Notes: generated from the sequence alone by a model not told the origin. DNA of 64,000 nt from JABFSA01 sp963827515 (GCA_963827515.1 CAWHBF010000025.1:434001-498000), one strand, 5' to 3'; positions 1-9,063 are shown, numbered from the stretch's first letter. Numbers and translations are program-made.

Positions 1-1199
1 AATTGGGTGCCGCCCAGCCCCTGCGCGCCGTAGTTGGCCAACAGGTCGACGGAGGGCAGCTGCTGATTGCGCATCAAGGCTACCGTGGTGTCGTTGGCCA
101 TGATCTGTCGGCGGCCCTGTTCCAGGTCCGTCCGATTGCCCAATGCCTTGAGCACGGCGCCTTCGACGTCGAGCGGCTCGGGCGAGAAGACGGGGCGATC
201 GGTGGGGTTCACCGAGGCTCGCCAGAGCGGATCATCGGTACCATTGACGATGAGCCGTTTGAGCGAGAGTTCAGCCGTCCGCCACGTCGCCTCGGCCTGT
301 GCCACGATCTGCCGCCGGGTGGCCACCTCCGCTTCCGCTTGCACGACGTCCAGCGGCGCCATCGTCCCGATCTCCACACGCGCGCGGTTGTCTTCCACGA
401 GTTTTTCGGCCAGGGCGAGGGAGCCGTGGGCGACCTCGGTCGCCTCGATAGCGTAGAGCAGTTCGAAGTACGAGTTGCGGACGAACGCGAGCGTCGTCGC
501 GATCGTCCCGCGGAGCTGAATTTCGGAGATATCGCGGTTGATTGCGGTCACGCGCAGCTGTTGTCGGTTGACGTCGATCGAAAAGCCGCGCAGCAGAGGC
601 TGGGTGACCGCGAGGTTGAAGTTGGACGTGAACGTCGGGTTGAAGTTCGCGAAGATGTTCGACGTGACCTGTTTGTTGTTGTTGAACTGAAACGCGAAGT
701 TGCCGCCGCCCCATTTCAGCGACTGCACGATCCCAGCGTTGTAGGTCGTGGTGTCGTTCTGGACGATCGTGCCGCCGTTGAGCTGGTTCGTGGGTGCCTG
801 CACGACGGCGCGCTGGCCGAACTGCGAGGTCAAGGTCGGGCGATACCCCGCCAAGATCCTCGCGATGTTCAGGTCGAAGGTCTGCGGGTTCAGGCGCTCG
901 ACCGCCAACTCCAGGTTGCGCTCGAGCGCACGGGTCGTGGCCTCCTGGAGCGTCAGATCCACTGACGTACCCGGAGGTAGAGGCGGCACCGTCGGACGGG
1001 TCTGGTTCGCCGCCGCCTCGGTCTTGGCGACGACGAATTGCTGTCCGGCGAGGCGCGCGATCTCCTCGAGCCGGGCGCGTTCGGTGGTGTCCTGGGCGAA
1101 CGCGGGGGCTGCCGTCGCGAGGTACAACACGCTTGCGACAGTACGAGCCAACCCAGGATGGAGCTTTCGGGCAGGCGAACGAAAACATGTGTTCGTCAT
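1..1199 (-). CDS. TolC-family outer membrane efflux protein (3' end cut by window)
   Basis: This is the N-terminal part of a TolC-like outer membrane factor, the trimeric outer-membrane channel of tripartite efflux pumps or type I secretion. Reading from ATG 1199 gives a signal peptide (hydrophobic stretch ending in APAFAQ, about residue 36). Alpha-helical repeats typical of the family follow, with motifs such as LTLQEATTRALERN and AVTQPLLRGF. The frame stays open to base 1, so the C-terminus lies outside the window. An in-frame ATG at 1205 is an alternative start. The gene begins about 26 bases after the Spy-like gene on the same strand and probably shares its transcript. No pump or membrane-fusion partner is visible. 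Confidence 0.85.
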   Translation of the reverse strand, partial: MTNTCFRSPARKLHPGLARTVASVLYLATAAPAFAQDTTERARLEEIARLAGQQFVVAKTEAAANQTRPTVPPLPPGTSVDLTLQEATTRALERNLELAVERLNPQTFDLNIARILAGYRPTLTSQFGQRAVVQAPTNQLNGGTIVQNDTTTYNAGIVQSLKWGGGNFAFQFNNNKQVTSNIFANFNPTFTSNFNLAVTQPLLRGFSIDVNRQQLRVTAINRDISEIQLRGTIATTLAFVRNSYFELLYAIEATEVAHGSLALAEKLVEDNRARVEIGTMAPLDVVQAEAEVATRRQIVAQAEATWRTAELSLKRLIVNGTDDPLWRASVNPTDRPVFSPEPLDVEGAVLKALGNRTDLEQGRRQIMANDTTVALMRNQQLPSVDLLANYGAQGLGGTQ

Positions 1200-1225
1200 G
1201 ATCATGAAACGACGTATTGCACCGC

Positions 1226-1654
1226 TCAGCGCTGGCGCCGCTCAGGTGTGCGCTGTCGCCGCTGGTCGGCGAGGGCGGTGAACTTGGCCCATTGGTCGGC
1301 GGTCAGACTGCGGCGCATCCGAAGCAGCATCACCGTGCGGGTCTTGTTGAGCTCGGCTCGAGCCGTCTCCACGGTCCCGACGTAGTCCATCACGGAGGTG
1401 TCATCGCCCTTCTCGACCCGTCGGTCGAACTCCTCCTCAGCAGCGTCGAGCGCCAGCATGCGCTGGCGCAGGACGGGTTGCGTTTTCTGGAAGATCTCCT
1501 CGAGTCGGGTGCTCTGCTCTGGGGTAAGCCCCAATTCAGTCCGGAAGCGCTCGTCATTCCACCACTTGCCGCGCTGCGCCAGGGCCGGGTCGGCGAAACC
1601 CGCCAGCAGTGTGGCCACGACGACGCCCCGTGCGAAGAATTTCGAGATCCTCAT
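1226..1654 (-). CDS. Spy/CpxP-like periplasmic LTXXQ-motif protein
   Basis: A 142-aa exported protein. A signal peptide (ARGVVVATLLAGFADPALAQ, residues about 8-27) is followed by a charged helical domain with two LTXXQ-type motifs: LGLTPEQ near residue 40 and SLTADQ near residue 122. This pattern is characteristic of Spy/CpxP periplasmic proteins, which act as chaperones or envelope-stress sensors. The ATG at 1654 is preferred over longer in-frame starts because the signal peptide begins there and a purine-rich AGGCGAG precedes it. It lies between ispH and the TolC gene on the same strand. Placement downstream of an ECF sigma/anti-sigma pair fits an envelope-stress role, but co-transcription is inferred. 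Confidence 0.75.
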   Translation of the reverse strand: MRISKFFARGVVVATLLAGFADPALAQRGKWWNDERFRTELGLTPEQSTRLEEIFQKTQPVLRQRMLALDAAEEEFDRRVEKGDDTSVMDYVGTVETARAELNKTRTVMLLRMRRSLTADQWAKFTALADQRRQRTPERRQR

Positions 1655-1784
1655 AGCTCGCCTGTCTGAGAATACGCCGAACTCGCATGAGCCGTTTACT
1701 GCCATTGTTACAGGTAGATACGAATATCGCCGCCCTGGCGAGCGGTGCCGATTCCGCACGGCCGGTCGATCGGGCCCAGCGGGC

Positions 1785-2966
1785 CTAGGAGGTTCCGTTC
1801 GCCAGCTCATCCAGGCGGCGAATGGCGATGCCCATCAGGTTGTCGGGTGTCGAGGCTCCGGACGTCAACCCTATCGTCACGAGTCCCCCGGGGATCCAAC
1901 CTGTGGCCGTCGTCTCCCGTAGGCTGCCGACCGGCTTGTGGCGGATCTCGTCTGCGGACACGAGGCCGGCTGGATCGGCGATGTGGTAGGTCGGGACCCG
2001 CTCTGCACAGATACGCGCCAGGTTGTAGGTGTTGCTGCTGTTCAGGCCGCCGATGACCAACATCAGATCGACCGTGTGCTGTTCGAGCAGCGCCAGTACG
2101 GCGTCCTGCCGATCTTGCGTCGCGCTGCAGATCGTGTCGAAGGCCCGAAAGCGCGCGGGCAGATCTGCGTCACCGTAGCGGTCTCGCATCGCCGCGCGAA
2201 TCATCCCGCCAATCTCGAGCGATTCCGAGCTGAGCATCGTGGTCTGGTTGGCGCAGCCGACGCGCTGGAGGTCGCGGTCGGGATCGAATCCTGGCGACGC
2301 GGCGTGTTCGAAACGCGTCCGAAACTCGGTGGGATTTCCACCCGAACGGATGTACTCGCAGACGATGTCCGCTTCCTGACGATCGAGCACGACGAGGTAC
2401 TGACCGGTGCCCGTGTTCAAGGCCTGTGACGCGGTGGCGCGGGTTTCTTCGTGACGGTACTTGCCGTGGATGATCGACGTGAAACCCTCTTCGGCGTATC
2501 GCTTCACGTTCTTCCACACGTTCAGGACCGACCCGCAGGTGGTGTCGACGAGCGTACAACCTCGTTGCTGGAGCGTGGAGAGCAATTCAATCGTGACGCC
2601 GAACGCCGGCAGGATCACCACGTGATCGGCGTTCAGCCGTTCGATGGATTCACCTTCGTCGCTGAGAAAACGAATGCCCTGGGCACGAAGCTCCCCGTTG
2701 ACGTGCGGATTGTGAATGATCTCGCCGGTGAGGTACACGACCTGGTCGGGGAATCGCACTCGGGCCTGGTACGCGTAGTCGACCGCTCGATCGACGCCGT
2801 AGCAGAACCCGAACTCGCGGGCGAGATGGACGGTCAGGCGCCCGGAGGAATACTGAAAACCGTTGTTCTTGACGAGATCGACGAGTTCGCTGCGATAGCT
2901 CGACGCGAGTACGCCGGCGACTTCGTGCTTGAGGTCGAGGCCTTTCCGGAAAATCAACGGTGGCAC
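1785..2966 (-). CDS. ispH: 4-hydroxy-3-methylbut-2-enyl diphosphate reductase (IspH/LytB)
   Basis: This is the last enzyme of the MEP isoprenoid pathway, a [4Fe-4S] enzyme making IPP and DMAPP from HMBPP. The 393-aa protein has the three cluster cysteines in FGFCYGVDRAVD, VDTTCGSVLNVW and FDTICSATQDRQ. It also has the conserved Asn/Ser active-site segment GGLNSSNTYNLA. It belongs to the longer IspH type (about 390-400 aa), with an N-terminal extension before the first cysteine. The start is a GTG whose first base is the last base of the anti-sigma stop (TAGTG), so translation is probably coupled to that gene. Finding an oxygen-sensitive Fe-S enzyme inside a sigma/anti-sigma operon is notable. 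Confidence 0.95.
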   Translation of the reverse strand: MPPLIFRKGLDLKHEVAGVLASSYRSELVDLVKNNGFQYSSGRLTVHLAREFGFCYGVDRAVDYAYQARVRFPDQVVYLTGEIIHNPHVNGELRAQGIRFLSDEGESIERLNADHVVILPAFGVTIELLSTLQQRGCTLVDTTCGSVLNVWKNVKRYAEEGFTSIIHGKYRHEETRATASQALNTGTGQYLVVLDRQEADIVCEYIRSGGNPTEFRTRFEHAASPGFDPDRDLQRVGCANQTTMLSSESLEIGGMIRAAMRDRYGDADLPARFRAFDTICSATQDRQDAVLALLEQHTVDLMLVIGGLNSSNTYNLARICAERVPTYHIADPAGLVSADEIRHKPVGSLRETTATGWIPGGLVTIGLTSGASTPDNLMGIAIRRLDELANGTS

Positions 2967-3547
2967 TACGGCGCTGAAACCTCCCAGGCGAGCGGTGTCA
3001 GGTCGTGGAGGGGCTGCAATGTCGTGCCGCTGGTGCCATCGATGGCCATCTCCAGCCGGCCCAGGAATTCCTCCTCGGACATGGTCGTGGAGACGGTCTG
3101 CACGGTGACGGCTTCAGGGCTCACCGGCGCGAACGAAGATTGGCGCGCGCCCGAGCGAAACACGGGGGCGTAGTGGCCCGCCAAGATGCCGATGAAGACC
3201 CCTGCCGCGGCGGCTCCGGCGACCCAGCGCATCCCCGGGCGGGCCCGAAGTGGTCTCGGTTGGTGCATGTGGCCGGCGGGGAAGGTCACCACCTTTCCGG
3301 GACGGCCCTCCTGCTCGAGTCGCAGCAGGATTCGTGTCTTCTGCCGTGCGAGGCGCTCAGGCGTGAACACCGCGTCGGCCTCGGCGACCGCCACGCTCGT
3401 CGTCGCGACGAGCAACTGCGACAGGTCGGCCCGGCGCGCCGCACACACGGAACAGGCGCCCAGATGCTCTCGCTCTGTCACGCTGGGGGAGCGATCGAGA
3501 GATACCTCGATGAGCCGGTCGTCGGACAGATGCGGATGTTGCGTCAT
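2966..3547 (-). CDS. Zinc-finger-type anti-sigma factor
   Basis: A 193-aa single-pass membrane protein. The cytoplasmic N-terminal domain carries HLGACSVCAAR, an H-x3-C-x2-C arrangement typical of ZAS-type anti-sigma factors. One membrane segment (MRWVAGAAAAGVFIGILAG, about residues 103-121) and a short extracytoplasmic tail follow. It would bind and hold the ECF sigma factor encoded just upstream. Its ATG overlaps the sigma stop by four bases (ATGA), and its TAG overlaps the ispH GTG by one base. Longer in-frame starts extend into sigma-coding sequence in another frame and are not credible. Family assignment rests on the motif and gene order. Confidence 0.85.
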   Translation of the reverse strand: MTQHPHLSDDRLIEVSLDRSPSVTEREHLGACSVCAARRADLSQLLVATTSVAVAEADAVFTPERLARQKTRILLRLEQEGRPGKVVTFPAGHMHQPRPLRARPGMRWVAGAAAAGVFIGILAGHYAPVFRSGARQSSFAPVSPEAVTVQTVSTTMSEEEFLGRLEMAIDGTSGTTLQPLHDLTPLAWEVSAP

Positions 3548-4203
3548 CTCGTACGCTCCCGTTCGAGGAGGCCTCGGAGTTTCCGGATGGCTCGGAACAG
3601 GTGCACGCGGACCGTGGGCTCGCTCAGGCCCAGCGCCTGACTGACCTCGGCCGCGCTCTGCCCGCCGATCTGGCACAACGTAAATACGGCGCGCTGCCGC
3701 TCCGGCAACTGCGCAACGGCCGCGGCGATCTGTCGACCGCACTCGGTCGCCAGCAGTCGATCTTCCGGGTTCGGTTGGGGCTCGACCGGCTCGCGCGTCG
3801 CGACCTCGGTTGACGGCGAGGCCGGGAGCACCCAGCGCAGTCGGCGCGCGCGCGCCTTTCGGAGATCGAGACATCCGTTGACGAGGATACGGGTGAACCA
3901 GACCTCGAACGGTAGATCCTCGCGATAGCTGGTAAGGTGCGTGAAGACCTTCACGAAGGCGTCCTGCACGGCCTCGTCGGCATCGTGTACGTCGCGCAGA
4001 CAGTGGTACGCGATGCGGGACGCGCGCCGCTGCTGCAGGGCGACCAGGTCGGCGAATCGTTCTCTCGCGGCGTCACGATCCCCCGAGACGATCATCGCCT
4101 TGATCTCGGCGGCCAGTCCGGAATCCTTCGACAGCGGCGCAAAATTTCCTTCGCGGCTGGCGCCAGCCGGAACGGTTACGCGCTGCTGAGCTGTTCTGGG
4201 CAT
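3544..4203 (-). CDS. ECF (sigma-70 family) RNA polymerase sigma factor
   Basis: A 219-aa RpoE-like sigma factor. Region 2 is visible around residues 55-120 (RIAYHCLRDVHDADEAVQDAF and FEVWFTRILVNGCLDLRK). Region 4 lies around residues 160-215, with QLPERQRAVFTLCQIGG and a helix-turn-helix AAEVSQALGLSEPTVRVHLF. The ATG at 4203 gives a normal length with a short N-terminal extension. A long open frame continues upstream but runs antisense through pckA and is ignored. The next gene is its presumed anti-sigma factor, overlapping by four bases. A TATAGT -10-like box at 4249-4244 could start the transcript, though no clear -35 was found. Confidence 0.92.
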   Translation of the reverse strand: MPRTAQQRVTVPAGASREGNFAPLSKDSGLAAEIKAMIVSGDRDAARERFADLVALQQRRASRIAYHCLRDVHDADEAVQDAFVKVFTHLTSYREDLPFEVWFTRILVNGCLDLRKARARRLRWVLPASPSTEVATREPVEPQPNPEDRLLATECGRQIAAAVAQLPERQRAVFTLCQIGGQSAAEVSQALGLSEPTVRVHLFRAIRKLRGLLERERTR

Positions 4204-4338
4204 GGTGACTGTCGGGGTATCGGGCGGTTCACCCTTTGGATTCACTATACCCCAGTTGGACGATTGGCCCCTCAGGGCGGCCGGATGGGTTCGATTTGGT
4301 TGACTTGCTTTCCAGACGGCCGGTACCCTTGCCACGGC

Positions 4339-5937
4339 ATGACTCACGATCGTCGGCGCGCATGTGGTCTCGAGGCTTGCGGTATCGAGACGTCGGGCCA
4401 TGTCCACTGGAATATGTCCGCCGCGTCCCTCTACGAAGCGGCGGTACGAAGCGGCGAGGGTCGGCTTGCGTCCGACGGCGCACTTGTCTGTCTGACCGGG
4501 GCGCATACCGGGCGTTCTCCCCGCGACAAGGTTCTTGTCAAGGAATCGTCGAGCGCGGCACGTATTGATTGGGGTGCGGCGAACCGTCCCCTGGATGAAA
4601 CCTCGTTCGACCTGTTGCATCGGGACATGGCGGCGTACCTTCGGGACAAGACGCTGTTCGTGCTTGATGCCTGGGCTGGCGCCGACCCCGCGTACCGCCT
4701 GCCGATCCGAATCGTCAACGAGTTGGCCTGGCACAACCTGTTCGCCCGAAACATGTTCGTGCCGGAGAACGATCCGCAGAGACAAGCCGCCCATGCGCCG
4801 GGCTTCACCGTGCTCGACGCGCCGAACTTCAAGGCCGACCCCGCTCGTCACCACGTCCGATCGGAGGTCTTCATTTGCGTGCACTTCGCAAGGCAGCTCG
4901 TCCTGATCGGCGGCACGAGCTACGCCGGCGAAATCAAGAAGTCGATCTTCACCGTTCTCAACTACCTGCTTCCGCTCCAAGGCGTGCTTCCGATGCACTG
5001 TTCGGTCAACGTCGGTGCGGACGGCGATTCGGCGGTGTTCTTCGGTTTGTCGGGAACAGGCAAGACGACTCTGTCGAGCGATCCGGAACGGCGGCTCCTC
5101 GGCGACGACGAGCACGGGTGGAGCGACCGCGGCCTGTTCAACTTCGAGGGCGGGTGCTACGCAAAGACCATCAGGCTGTCGGCAAACGCCGAGCCGCAGA
5201 TCTACGCGGCGACCCGTCGCTTCGGCACGGTCCTCGAGAACGTCGTACTCGACGCGCGTACCGGGGACATCGATCTCGATGACGCGTCGTTGACCGAGAA
5301 TACGCGCGCCTCGTATCCGCTGCGTTTTATCGACAACGCGATTCCCTCCGGTCAGGCTGGCCACCCGCGTCACATCGTGATGCTCACCGCCGACGCATAC
5401 GGCGTGCTGCCCCCAATCGCCCGGCTCACGCCCGCAGGGGCGATGTATCACTTTCTGTCGGGTTACACCGCGCGCGTGGCGGGGACCGAGAAAGGCGTCA
5501 AGGAACCCGAGGCGACATTCAGCAGCTGCTTCGGCGCGCCCTTTCTTCCGATGCCCCCCAGCGTCTACGCCACGTTGCTTGGTGAGAAGATGGCCACGCA
5601 CCAGCCGCGGGTGTGGTTGGTGAACACAGGTTGGATCGGCGGCGCACCTGGGGTCGGCACACGGATCTCGATCGCACACACGCGCGCGCTGCTGGCGGCG
5701 GCACTGACCGGCCGACTCGATGACGCCCCGTACGGCAAGCACCAGATCTTCAATGTGGATGTTCCGTTGGCATGCCCCGGCGTACCCAGCGACATCTTGG
5801 ACGCGCGTGGCGCCTGGGCGAGTGCACAGGGCTACGACGAGCAGGCGAGAAAGCTGGCCGGGATGTTCGCAGACAATTTCAAGAAGGTCGAGACGGGGAT
5901 GGCCGATTCGGTCAGACTCGCCGGCCCGAGGGCCTAG
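4339..5937 (+). CDS. pckA: Phosphoenolpyruvate carboxykinase (ATP)
   Basis: Converts oxaloacetate and ATP to phosphoenolpyruvate and CO2, the first committed step of gluconeogenesis, in the cytoplasm. The 532-aa product matches the ATP-type family length. It has the substrate-binding TGRSPRDK (near residue 60), MHCSVNVG, the kinase-1a P-loop GLSGTGKTTLS (about residue 237) and the metal-binding segment LLGDDEHGW. The ATG at 4339 places the N-terminus where ATP-type enzymes begin. An earlier ATG exists but would add residues with no family match. It stands alone on the plus strand, divergent from the ECF sigma gene, and ends five bases before gatB. Confidence 0.95.
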   Translation: MTHDRRRACGLEACGIETSGHVHWNMSAASLYEAAVRSGEGRLASDGALVCLTGAHTGRSPRDKVLVKESSSAARIDWGAANRPLDETSFDLLHRDMAAYLRDKTLFVLDAWAGADPAYRLPIRIVNELAWHNLFARNMFVPENDPQRQAAHAPGFTVLDAPNFKADPARHHVRSEVFICVHFARQLVLIGGTSYAGEIKKSIFTVLNYLLPLQGVLPMHCSVNVGADGDSAVFFGLSGTGKTTLSSDPERRLLGDDEHGWSDRGLFNFEGGCYAKTIRLSANAEPQIYAATRRFGTVLENVVLDARTGDIDLDDASLTENTRASYPLRFIDNAIPSGQAGHPRHIVMLTADAYGVLPPIARLTPAGAMYHFLSGYTARVAGTEKGVKEPEATFSSCFGAPFLPMPPSVYATLLGEKMATHQPRVWLVNTGWIGGAPGVGTRISIAHTRALLAAALTGRLDDAPYGKHQIFNVDVPLACPGVPSDILDARGAWASAQGYDEQARKLAGMFADNFKKVETGMADSVRLAGPRA

Positions 5938-5942
5938 CAGCA

Positions 5943-7382
5943 GTGGCGCAGTACGAACCAGTCATCGGTCTCGAGATACACGCGCAGCTCAACACACAGT
6001 CGAAGATCTTCTGCGGTTGTAGCACGGCGTTTGGTGCCGGGCCCAACACGCAGGTGTGCCCGGTGTGCTTGGGCTTGCCCGGTGCGCTTCCCGTGCTCAA
6101 CGGACGCGCGGTGGACTACGCGATCAAGGCAGCCATCGCGCTCGGCTGCGACGTGCAGGCGGAATCCGTATTCGCCCGAAAGAACTACTTCTATCCGGAT
6201 CTCCCGAAGGGTTATCAGATTTCCCAGTACGAGCGCCCCCTGGCGCTCGGCGGCGGCCTGGATATCTCGTCGGGTGTGATGCGCGTGGCCCTCACCCGCA
6301 TCCACATGGAGGAGGACGCGGGCAAGTCGCTGCACGAGGGTTTTCTGGACTCGGATCGGCGAACGTACGTGGACTATAACCGGAGCGGCGTTCCCCTCAT
6401 CGAGATCGTCACCGAGCCGGACATGCGATCGGCGAGCGAGGCCGCCGAGTTCTTCTCCAAGCTGCGCGACATACTGGTGTGGCTGGGCGTCAACGACGGC
6501 AACATGGAGGAGGGAAGTCTTCGCTGCGATGCCAATGTCTCCGTCCGTCCGGCCGGGCAGGCGCAGTTCGGCACCAAGGCGGAAGTGAAGAACCTGAATT
6601 CATTTCGCTACGTACAGAAGGCATTGGAGTACGAGATCGAGCGACAGACAGACGTGCTCGAATCCGGCGGCCGTGTGGTGCAGGAGACACGGCTCTGGGA
6701 CTCCGCGGCTGGACGCACGGTCTCCATGCGCAGCAAGGAGGAAGCGCACGACTACCGGTACTTCCCGGAGCCTGACCTTCCGCCGGTTGTGGTGAACGCC
6801 GCGCGGATCGAAGCGGTCCGTGCCACGATGCCTGAACTGCCTGCCGCGCGGCGTCGCCGGTTCGTCGCGGCGTACGGACTGCCGGAGTACGACGCGGGCG
6901 TGCTGACCCAGTCGGCCGAGTTGGCGGACTACTACGAGCAGGTGGCCTCGACGGCCGGCAATCCGAAGGCGGCGAGCAACTGGGTCATGGGCGAGCTGCT
7001 CCGGACCCTCAACGAACGCGGGCAGTCGATCGAGAGCGCGCCGTTGAAACCGCAGGCGCTGGCCGGCCTCATCGTCCTCGTGGACAAGGGCGCGATCAGC
7101 AGCTCGATTGCGAAAGAGGTCTTCGCCACGATGTACGACTCCGGCCGCGCGGCCGAGGAGATCGTGGCCTCCGAAGGGCTGGCGCAGATAGGCGACGAGT
7201 CGGCGCTCGAGTCGATGGTGCGGGACGTACTGACCACGCATGCCGACGCGGTCGCGCAGTATCGAGGCGGGAAGACCGCCACGTTCGGATTTCTCGTGGG
7301 CCAGGTGATGAAGGGTAGCGGCGGCAAGGCCAACCCGAAACTGGCAAATCAGATCCTGCGGCGCGAGCTCGAGAAGACCTAG
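5943..7382 (+). CDS. gatB: Aspartyl/glutamyl-tRNA amidotransferase subunit B
   Basis: The tRNA-binding kinase subunit of the GatCAB complex, which turns Glu-tRNA(Gln) and Asp-tRNA(Asn) into Gln- and Asn-tRNA. The 479-aa protein begins MAQYEPVIGLEIHAQL and contains the zinc-site cysteines FCGC and VCPVCLG. It also has the kinase-domain segments YFYPDLPKGYQISQ and GVPLIEIVTEPDM, plus a C-terminal YqeY-like tail (FLVGQVMKGSGGKANP). The GTG at 5943 is chosen because it gives the exact family N-terminus. It follows pckA by five bases, so the two may be co-transcribed. GatA and GatC are not in the window. Confidence 0.95.
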   Translation: MAQYEPVIGLEIHAQLNTQSKIFCGCSTAFGAGPNTQVCPVCLGLPGALPVLNGRAVDYAIKAAIALGCDVQAESVFARKNYFYPDLPKGYQISQYERPLALGGGLDISSGVMRVALTRIHMEEDAGKSLHEGFLDSDRRTYVDYNRSGVPLIEIVTEPDMRSASEAAEFFSKLRDILVWLGVNDGNMEEGSLRCDANVSVRPAGQAQFGTKAEVKNLNSFRYVQKALEYEIERQTDVLESGGRVVQETRLWDSAAGRTVSMRSKEEAHDYRYFPEPDLPPVVVNAARIEAVRATMPELPAARRRRFVAAYGLPEYDAGVLTQSAELADYYEQVASTAGNPKAASNWVMGELLRTLNERGQSIESAPLKPQALAGLIVLVDKGAISSSIAKEVFATMYDSGRAAEEIVASEGLAQIGDESALESMVRDVLTTHADAVAQYRGGKTATFGFLVGQVMKGSGGKANPKLANQILRRELEKT

Positions 7383-7395
7383 CCGACACGGGTGC

Positions 7396-7401
7396 TATAC
7401 T
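7396..7401 (+). promoter_or_regulatory. Possible -10 box for ftsEX
   Basis: TATACT lies about 49 bases before the ftsE GTG, in the only gap between gatB and ftsE. No convincing -35 element is seen at the right distance, so this is a weak call. Confidence 0.25.
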
Positions 7402-7449
7402 GCCGTCACTCCGCACACGAACGATCGTGATTCCCGGCCTCATGGCACC

Positions 7450-8109
7450 GTGATCGAGACGCGTCATCTTTCCAAGTTGTACAGCCGCGGTTTGTACGCG
7501 CTGCGCGACCTGTCGCTCACCGTCGGCAAAGGTGAGTTCGTGTTCCTCACAGGACCGAGTGGTGCGGGCAAGTCGACCTTCCTTCGTCTGCTCCTGATGC
7601 AGGAGCGGCCGAGCGAAGGGGACATCATCGCCAACGGCACCAGCCTCGCGAATCTCTCGCGCCACGAAGTGCAGGAATATCGCCGAAGCGTCGGTTTCGT
7701 CTTCCAGGATTTCAAGCTGATCGCCTCCCGCACGGTGCTCGACAACATCTGCTTCGTCCCGCAGGTGCTCGGGGTGCCGGTCGCACAGCAGCGTCGCCGC
7801 GCGTTCCAGGTGCTCAAGTGGGTGGGGCTCCAGCACCGCATGAACGCCTATCCGCACGATCTCTCGGGTGGCGAACAGCAGCGCGTCGCGATTGCCCGCG
7901 CCCTGGTGGGCGATCCGCTGCTCCTGCTGGCTGACGAGCCGACTGGCAATCTCGACCCCGATCTGTCGCTCGAGATCATGAACCTCCTGCGCGAGGTCAA
8001 CGCGGGCGGTACCACCGTGGTGGTGGCGACGCACGACCGCGAGCTGATCCGGCTCGTCAGGCGCCGAACGATTACGCTCGATGCGGGGCGTGTGGTCGAA
8101 GTCGCATGA
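7450..8109 (+). CDS. ftsE: Cell division ATP-binding protein FtsE
   Basis: ATPase of the FtsEX complex, which at the division site activates peptidoglycan hydrolases across the inner membrane. The 219-aa ABC protein has Walker A GPSGAGKST, Q-loop VFQDFKLI, signature LSGGEQQRVAIARAL, Walker B LLLADEPTGNLD and the H-loop VVVATHD. The GTG at 7450 is the only start giving the family N-terminus MIETRHLSKLYSRG; a nearby ATG at 7442 runs straight into a stop. It overlaps ftsX by four bases (ATGA), so the two subunits are translationally coupled. Confidence 0.93.
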   Translation: MIETRHLSKLYSRGLYALRDLSLTVGKGEFVFLTGPSGAGKSTFLRLLLMQERPSEGDIIANGTSLANLSRHEVQEYRRSVGFVFQDFKLIASRTVLDNICFVPQVLGVPVAQQRRRAFQVLKWVGLQHRMNAYPHDLSGGEQQRVAIARALVGDPLLLLADEPTGNLDPDLSLEIMNLLREVNAGGTTVVVATHDRELIRLVRRRTITLDAGRVVEVA

Positions 8110-8993
8110 GGGCCCTCGACTACGCCCTGCGAGAAGGCTGGGCGAGCCTCTGGCGCGCGCGCGGATCGAGCGTGCCGGCCATCATCGCGATCGCGCTGGC
8201 ACTCGTCGTCCTCGGCTCTCTCCTGTTAGTGACCTGGAACATCGATCGCCTGCTCGCCGAGTGGACGTCAGCGGCCGAACTATCGGTGTTTCTGCGAGAC
8301 GACGCCACATCGGAACAGCGGGGCGCGATCGAGTCGATCGTCGACGCGAGCGGTGTCGCGGCTGGGCGCGAGTACGTGTCGAAGGCCGACGCGCTCTCCC
8401 GGTTTCGCCGCGAGTTCACGGATGTGGCCGCGCTGGCCGATGAGCTCGAGGGGAATCCCTTTCCGGCCTCCGTGGAGGTACGCGTTCGACCCGAGGCAGA
8501 CAGCGGGGAGCGGGCAGGTGCATTGGTCGATCGCCTCGCCGCGATGCCGGGTGTGGCGGACGTGCGCTACGACCGCGAGTGGCTCGCGCGCATCGCGAGC
8601 GGTCTGGCAACGCTCAGAGGAACGGGTTTGGTCTTCGCGCTGCTGATGGCGCTCGCCGCTTCAGTCACGGTGGCCAGCGTGGTCCGCCTAGGTCTTCAGT
8701 CGCGGCGCGACGAAATCGAGATCATGCAGCTCGTGGGATCTCCCATTGCCTTCATCCGCGGGCCTTTCGTGGCCGAGGGAGTGCTCCTCGGCGGGATTGG
8801 CGCCCTGGTGGCCGTCCTCACGCTCTGGCTGGGGTTTTCGGCCGCCGGGGTCTGGTGGGGGAGCCAGCTGGCGGCGTTTCTTGACGGCGGATCCGTGCAA
8901 TTTCTTCCCTTCCGGCTCTGGGCGGCCCTGGCGCTGGGTGGGATGCTGGTCGGGGGGATCGGGGGGCTCGCGGCAGCCCGGCATGCCCTCTAG
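8106..8993 (+). CDS. ftsX: Cell division permease-like protein FtsX
   Basis: Membrane partner of FtsE; its periplasmic loop recruits EnvC/amidase-type or PG-hydrolase partners. The 295-aa protein has an N-terminal membrane segment (IIAIALALVVLGSLLLV) and a large extracytoplasmic domain of about 120 residues (FLRDDATSEQRGAIESIV). Three C-terminal membrane segments follow, with the family signature RRDEIEIMQLVGSP just after the second. It starts inside the ftsE stop codon. No EnvC-like M23 peptidase gene follows directly, unlike some ftsEX loci. Confidence 0.92.
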   Translation: MRALDYALREGWASLWRARGSSVPAIIAIALALVVLGSLLLVTWNIDRLLAEWTSAAELSVFLRDDATSEQRGAIESIVDASGVAAGREYVSKADALSRFRREFTDVAALADELEGNPFPASVEVRVRPEADSGERAGALVDRLAAMPGVADVRYDREWLARIASGLATLRGTGLVFALLMALAASVTVASVVRLGLQSRRDEIEIMQLVGSPIAFIRGPFVAEGVLLGGIGALVAVLTLWLGFSAAGVWWGSQLAAFLDGGSVQFLPFRLWAALALGGMLVGGIGGLAAARHAL

Positions 8994-9017
8994 GATTTGG
9001 ACTTGACGGCTGGTGCG

Positions 9018-9047
9018 TTGACAGTCAAGTGGCGGCGTCGTTACACT
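9018..9047 (+). promoter_or_regulatory. Strong sigma-70-type promoter before the 108-aa unknown gene
   Basis: A consensus TTGACA at 9018-9023 is followed after 18 bases by TACACT (9042-9047). The next ATG is 17 bases downstream at 9064. The gap is AT-richer than its surroundings. This is one of the best promoter matches in the window. Confidence 0.65.
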
Positions 9048-9063
9048 TAAAACAATCCTATAT

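Noticed and set aside
4300..4328. TTGACT promoter for pckA
   Set aside because: The -35 is good, but the base run 17 bases on (GTACCC) is a poor -10 match.
4204..5742. Long upstream extension of the sigma-factor frame, antisense through pckA
   Set aside because: The sigma domain starts at 4203; the extension is compositionally biased and opposite a firm gene.
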